A stretch of DNA of 64,000 nt from Phytoseiulus persimilis (taxonomy: Eukaryota > Arthropoda > Arachnida > Mesostigmata > Phytoseiidae), in NCBI GenBank assembly GCA_037576195.1, contig CM075101.1, positions 40,982,001 to 41,046,000 on the forward strand, written 5' to 3'. The position numbers and the translations under genes are program-made. A model generated the notes under the pieces. The model had not been told where the DNA came from and made no database searches. It was given only the letters and a program-made list of their open reading frames with translations. This document shows positions 62,235 to 64,000 of the stretch, in pieces (the stretch's first letter is position 1; every line of letters begins with the position of its first letter).

Positions 62235-64000
62235 CTGGGTTTGATCGTATCCTCCGGCATCTAAGCCTGCCAGTCATCAGACCAACGTTCCCAAAACTTC
62301 AAAACCATAAACTCTGGCTTGAGCCATTGACCACCCTGCGCGAGTCCGAGCGGTCAATTTCAAATCGTTTTTTTCTTGGCTGGGAAGAGAGGACATGCGA
62401 AGGAAGCGCTGTGAATGAGTCGGTTGAAGTCCTCGACTAGTCGAGACAGTTTTGCTGGGCGCAGCGTCCAGCGTCTGCAAGCAAGAGCTCGAACCCCTCC
62501 ACTGTAATATCCCGGCTCGCTCCCAGAGCGGCTGCACAGCTGCATCGTCGGCGACAGATGGTCGCAGTTGACTGCAGCGCGACCGTATTCGTGTGTTATT
62601 GATGGTTACCGCGATACGAGATAGTCTGCGCGCAGTTTGGCCGCCGACGGGCTCGTGGCTGGTTCGACTGCAGCACGTGTGTATGTCGCGTGGCTTTTGG
62701 AATTCGTCGATGATGAGATTAAATGTCAACTTCCTCCGTCAAAACGTGTGGCAGCCAACGGACGGCGTACCACAGGATGTCAATGCATTCCTTACATTGC
62801 GGCCCGCTCCCTTCCCCCATTGATGTCAGTTCCAGAGTTGCGCAATGCTTTGCATTTCATCGGAGGGCCCTGATGGAATCATCATGAGACTTTCGAAATC
62901 GCGGTCAGAAAGAAAAGTCCTCGAAACTCCTGTAAGTCTCTCGAAAACGAGTGAACCTTCAGCGAAAAAGTAGTTTTTCTAACGGATCGTCCTCATTCCT
63001 TGCGAGGTTGCGGTTCCCAACTCGAAGGACCTCGACAACATCAGATTTTCTTCATCAGGGCGCATCATCAGAACGGGCCAGGGCCGTCGTTGATCACTAA
63101 TTTTAAATAATTCATTCATTGAACGTTTCGCGATTTTCAAACGTTGAGCGGATACCTGCCCAATTTTACCTATCCCATCATAATTCGTATCATGGTTGAG
63201 AACATGCAATTGATTCTATTTTTGTCGACTTCTGAATACCTCAGAAGTCCTAATATATTGGAGAATATATGAAAACGGCAATGAATATGAAAAATGTTTG
63301 TTCGAGCGACTCCACGACTGTTGATTCTCATTCGTTGCTGGGCATACTTCTCCGGCCGAAAAATAGCCAGCCTACCACCTCTTTCTGAGGGTAGAGCTGA
63401 CCACGGGTGACAGTTCGACAACTTGAAGGCTCTCGGCGACATAGTTTAAAAAAAAAAACATTAACAAATATAAACACGACAACCACCAGTATCATATGTA
63501 GGAACACCATGGTTGTCATGACTCGCATGCAGCAAGCTCGGCTGCGTAAGTCTCTAGCGTTAGGATCGATACACCATTCCCTACGTCATTGTGGAGTTGA
63601 AGCACTAGCGTGCGGAGGGGGAGGCATTGTCTGGGACCGGCTGGATAAGGTCTGAAACTGTTTCTTAGCGAAATTCCTCGAGACCCCTCGTAGGGTTCCA
63701 ATGTCGGAAGATTACAACAGATGAGATCGGAAACTCCACGTTAGAACAGAAGGATTCCGACTTCTTACTCCTGACCGTGATCAACACCACACTGGCTGAT
63801 TCCCGCGGCCGCGATCCGCCGTTCTTGGATTCCACTGTCCAGGAGAGAATCTGTTGAGGTGGGGGGAGAGGCTTGAACTGCGTTTTCGAGCGCTCTTTGT
63901 CATATTTCCGTCGTGTCCGAACTCGCACATTCTCCATCCGACCAGCGGTCTCGTTCGGGGAGGGCAAGTGCTCTGTCGCAAGATGAGGAGCTGAGGCATG
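62235..64000. other. No recognisable gene
   Basis: The minus-strand frame at 62277-62729 is open (150 residues, no ATG start). At 63328-63528 (-) a true ATG opens 66 residues with one long hydrophobic segment (MTTMVFLHMILVVVVFIFVN). It depends partly on a run of about 14 A/T and may be chance. The minus frame at 63665-63967 is basic and Pro-rich and could be an exon running beyond the window. An A-run lies near 63448-63461. Confidence 0.35.

Overview
The window looks like nuclear DNA of an arthropod. Its secure genes have GT-AG introns and metazoan poly(A) signals, and one of them is a chitin-binding cuticular protein, a family typical of arthropods. The short introns (95-956 bases), roughly 50% GC and low repeat load would suit a mite or another chelicerate, but that is inference and no sequence here proves it. 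There is no sign of a bacterial operon, CRISPR array, plasmid or intact virus-like element.

Layout. Three genes can be read with confidence, all on the + strand. Regucalcin/SMP-30 lies at 13.1-14.8 kb (five exons, 305 residues). Inscuteable lies at 28.0-31.8 kb (two coding exons, about 805 residues, with the Pins/LGN-binding helix, ARM repeats and a C-terminal PDZ ligand). A secreted one-domain chitin-binding protein of CPAP1 type lies at 52.8-53.8 kb (single coding exon, 335 residues). Together they cover only about 7% of the window, and they have no obvious common pathway: one is a metal-dependent lactonase-like enzyme, one a spindle-orientation adaptor and one a cuticle matrix protein.

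Repeats. A 939-bp fold-back element with TA target duplication lies at 4.46-5.40 kb. A hAT-type non-autonomous element at 60.94-61.61 kb contains a second, younger hAT-type element at 61.14-61.36 kb, and both have readable 8-bp target duplications. A 45-bp minisatellite whose units keep one open 15-residue frame occurs in inverted arms at 40.8-41.3 kb and again inside the nested hAT pair. Smaller items are a degenerate MITE near 16.7-17.0 kb, a 31-38 bp tandem repeat at 38.0 kb and an AAT microsatellite at 51.5 kb.

The rest, above all 0-13 kb, 15-27.5 kb, 32-51.5 kb and 54-64 kb, holds many medium-size open frames on both strands, as expected at this base composition. A few stand out by a true ATG, splice-site context or an unusually long open frame and are listed with low confidence as unrecognised candidate genes or exons. 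I did not find a clearly new biological system. The most interesting items are the nested hAT pair and its effect on a neighbouring open frame, the frame-keeping 45-bp satellite, and the long, mostly open frame at 58.0-59.4 kb.
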